Below, one piece after another: positions 62,171-64,000 of a stretch of DNA of 64,000 nt (position 1 is its first letter; each line of letters starts with the position of its first letter). The stretch lies in assembly GCA_029582265.1 (NCBI GenBank), contig CM055831.1, forward strand, positions 21,838,682 to 21,902,681, in the 5' to 3' direction. The notes under the pieces are model-generated. The model made no database searches and was not told the origin of the DNA. It worked only from the letters and a program-made list of their open reading frames with translations. Origin of the DNA: Zoroaster sp. YZ-2022. Its lineage: Eukaryota > Echinodermata > Asteroidea > Forcipulatida > Zoroasteridae. The position numbers and the translations under genes are program-made.

Positions 62171-63200
62171 CAGGTAATGTACAAAACATTATGATTCATT
62201 CCCATTATCATACACATCACGTAGTAGACCCTTTGTTTAATTATGAGATGCACCCAAGTTCTAGACTTCACAAAGCCCTGAATCACTTGCAGTTGTTAAT
62301 GGGCATTTGTCTGTAATCTGCTTGCTGTGTAAAGACAAAAGTGTACAAACATGATGAAGAACAGGAAATTGCTTTGCCACCAAGATGTCCTTCACTACTC
62401 TCACTCTTATTCAGACTTGACAATAGGGACCTCTCATCTTACTTTGTATACTGTAGAGATGCAGCATGGTGGCAGAGTTTAGTGTGAGGTGGTTGAAAGC
62501 TTCTGCATCATTAGTTATGGATTGTTGGTGCATGAAAACAATTTTTGTATGGTTTAATACACATAGTGTTAGCCATAATGTTATTTGACGACAACAAGTC
62601 CTAGTACTAGGGTTGTAGCTTTGCTGGTCGGTGGTGGTCGGTCTCAGCCGGCACTTGGTCCCACCGTCAGGCATCAAGATCCCGGCATTTACATTGTTAT
62701 TTTAGTTAAATTTTTTGTTTTTTTAAATTTATATATTTCTTTTTAATTTTCCATTGTTCTCTTAGAAAGATCAAAATTTGAAACAGAAAATTGCAAATGT
62801 TTTTGCCTAAAACATTATCTGAAGTACATTTGTGTAGCCAAGAGATGTTGAGTATGCACCACAGAGCATCTAGACCCCAAAAGCTTCCGGGGCCCTTGAG
62901 CGGCCTCCGGACCTCATGCTGCAATGGCTTTGCACTTCGAGCTCACAGGAAAACTGTGCCCAGCACATATTTCTCTAGCTACAATCCTACATGGTACAAC
63001 TTTTCAGTTATATGTTACTTGGCCTGTTGGCAAGTATCATCAAGTGGTCTCTTTATTGGCCAAAACGTTGAGTTCAGTTGTAGTTCTCCTTTGAACCTCG
63101 TATACGAAACAATCAAAGAGCTTCAGAACATATGAAATTATACAAACCTCTAAAGATGATTAATTTCACTATGTGAATTTGCAAGTGAGACCCATCATCC
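62171..63200. other. No supported feature
   Basis: Mixed sequence. A GC-richer patch at 62860-62945 has no convincing exon reading. 63222 onward carries a CAGGGGCGGATCCAGGA motif typical of hAT tips, without a second end. Confidence 0.35.
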
Positions 63201-63349
63201 CACTTATAGAACCCCTACCCTCAGGGGCGGATCCAGGATCTCAAAAGGGGGGGCACACTGCCAAAAAAGGGGCACACAAAAAAATATGGTAAAATTACAT
63301 GTTCTCCAATCACCCTGGATCGCCAATGCTAAACCCTCCCCCACCCCAA

Positions 63350-64000
63350 AAACAACAATGCCCAAAGAACCCATATCCTCCCCTACTCTTCAACAACAAC
63401 AATGCCCAAAGAACCCATATCCTCCCCTACTCTTCAACAACAACAATGCCCAAAGAACCCATATGGGTCATTCCATGAACGTGGGACACTTGTGTTTTCC
63501 ATGTATTTCAGATATTGGGGCCTGTGTTATTCCTTACATCGTACGAGCTGATGATTATAACTTTCACCTATTGTTGCATCTCATACAGACCTACTATGAC
63601 AACAAACAAAAATTTCTTGGGTCTCCCCTATTTTGATCCATTAACTTTAGTCAGTATATTACATAACGTAACAAGACACGGTGTCCCCTTGTAATTTTGT
63701 TACATCGGAAGTAAATACATGACACCAGTTTTAATGTTTGTATCTATTATTTTAAAAGATGACAACCTACAAAACTATGATAAATAAGTGTAACAAAACT
63801 GATATTTTTTTCTTTATTTAATGAACTTGAAATTTTGACCTCCATGTCACACTTTGGGTCCCACTTTCATGGAATGACCCATATCCTCCCCTACTCTTCA
63901 ACAACAACAATGCCCAAAGAACCCATATCCTCCCCTACTCTTCAACAACAACAATGCCCAAAGAACCCATATCCTCCCTTACTCTTCAACAACAACAATG
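63350..64000 (+). repeat. 44-bp minisatellite, split by a MITE, running off the window
   Basis: Units CAACAACAATGCCCAAAGAA, CCCATATCCTCCCCTACTCT, TCAA at 63350-63464 and again from 63881 to the window end. Units on both sides are nearly identical. Confidence 0.92.
63465..63880. mobile_element. MITE with GGGTCATTCCATGAA ends inside the minisatellite
   Basis: Ends GGGTCATTCCATGAACGTGG and its inverse CCACTTTCATGGAATGACCC differ at one base. ATAT flanks both sides (63461-63464, 63881-63884), and neighbouring minisatellite units (CCCATATCCTCC) show the empty site. 416 bp, noncoding. Confidence 0.9.

Overview
This window is animal nuclear DNA: AT-rich, with split genes using GT/AG introns and a very dense load of non-LTR retrotransposons, tRNA-derived SINEs and short inverted-repeat transposons. 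Nothing in it is prokaryotic or organellar. The intron-rich genes, the FLYWCH-MULE relic and the SINE/LINE tails ending in GCGCTATATAA plus (ATT)n suggest a marine invertebrate deuterostome (echinoderm, hemichordate or amphioxus). I cannot fix the species from sequence alone.

Two conserved genes were read exon by exon, both on the + strand. The last two coding exons of TRAPPC12 (a TRAPPIII tethering-complex TPR protein) lie at 2719-2806 and 4809-5051. A complete nine-exon EIPR1/TSSC1 gene (WD40 partner of the EARP/GARP endosomal tethers) runs from 17329 to 37811; its splice phases all close and give 388 codons plus stop. The two genes are also neighbours in the human genome (2p25.3), so this looks like old microsynteny of two membrane-traffic genes. 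A third gene may begin at the 39-codon exon 57408-57524, which I do not recognise.

Region by region: 1-5.5 kb is the end of TRAPPC12, with a tandem array that copies its own splice acceptor. 5.5-17 kb is intergenic, with a long decayed CR1/L2-group LINE (about 6.5-12.05 kb), a second decayed LINE and several MITEs. 17.3-37.8 kb is EIPR1, whose introns hold a FLYWCH-MULE transposase relic, at least five families of TTAA-flanked elements (several within 40 bp of splice sites), a three-deep nest of transposons (32.35-34.1 kb) and an 81-bp satellite with a 405-bp higher-order period (34.9-36.6 kb). 37.8-57.4 kb is mostly repeats: hammerhead-like inverted repeats, hAT, mariner and TTAA MITEs, and a hairpin with arms of about 420 bp. 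57.4-64 kb holds the candidate third gene start, a 60-bp tandem array and a minisatellite split by a MITE.

The most informative material is transposon archaeology. Several elements have matching empty sites elsewhere in the window, which directly proves insertion and target duplication. One LINE fragment carries the 3' tail shared by the SINEs and is a candidate for the machinery that moved them.
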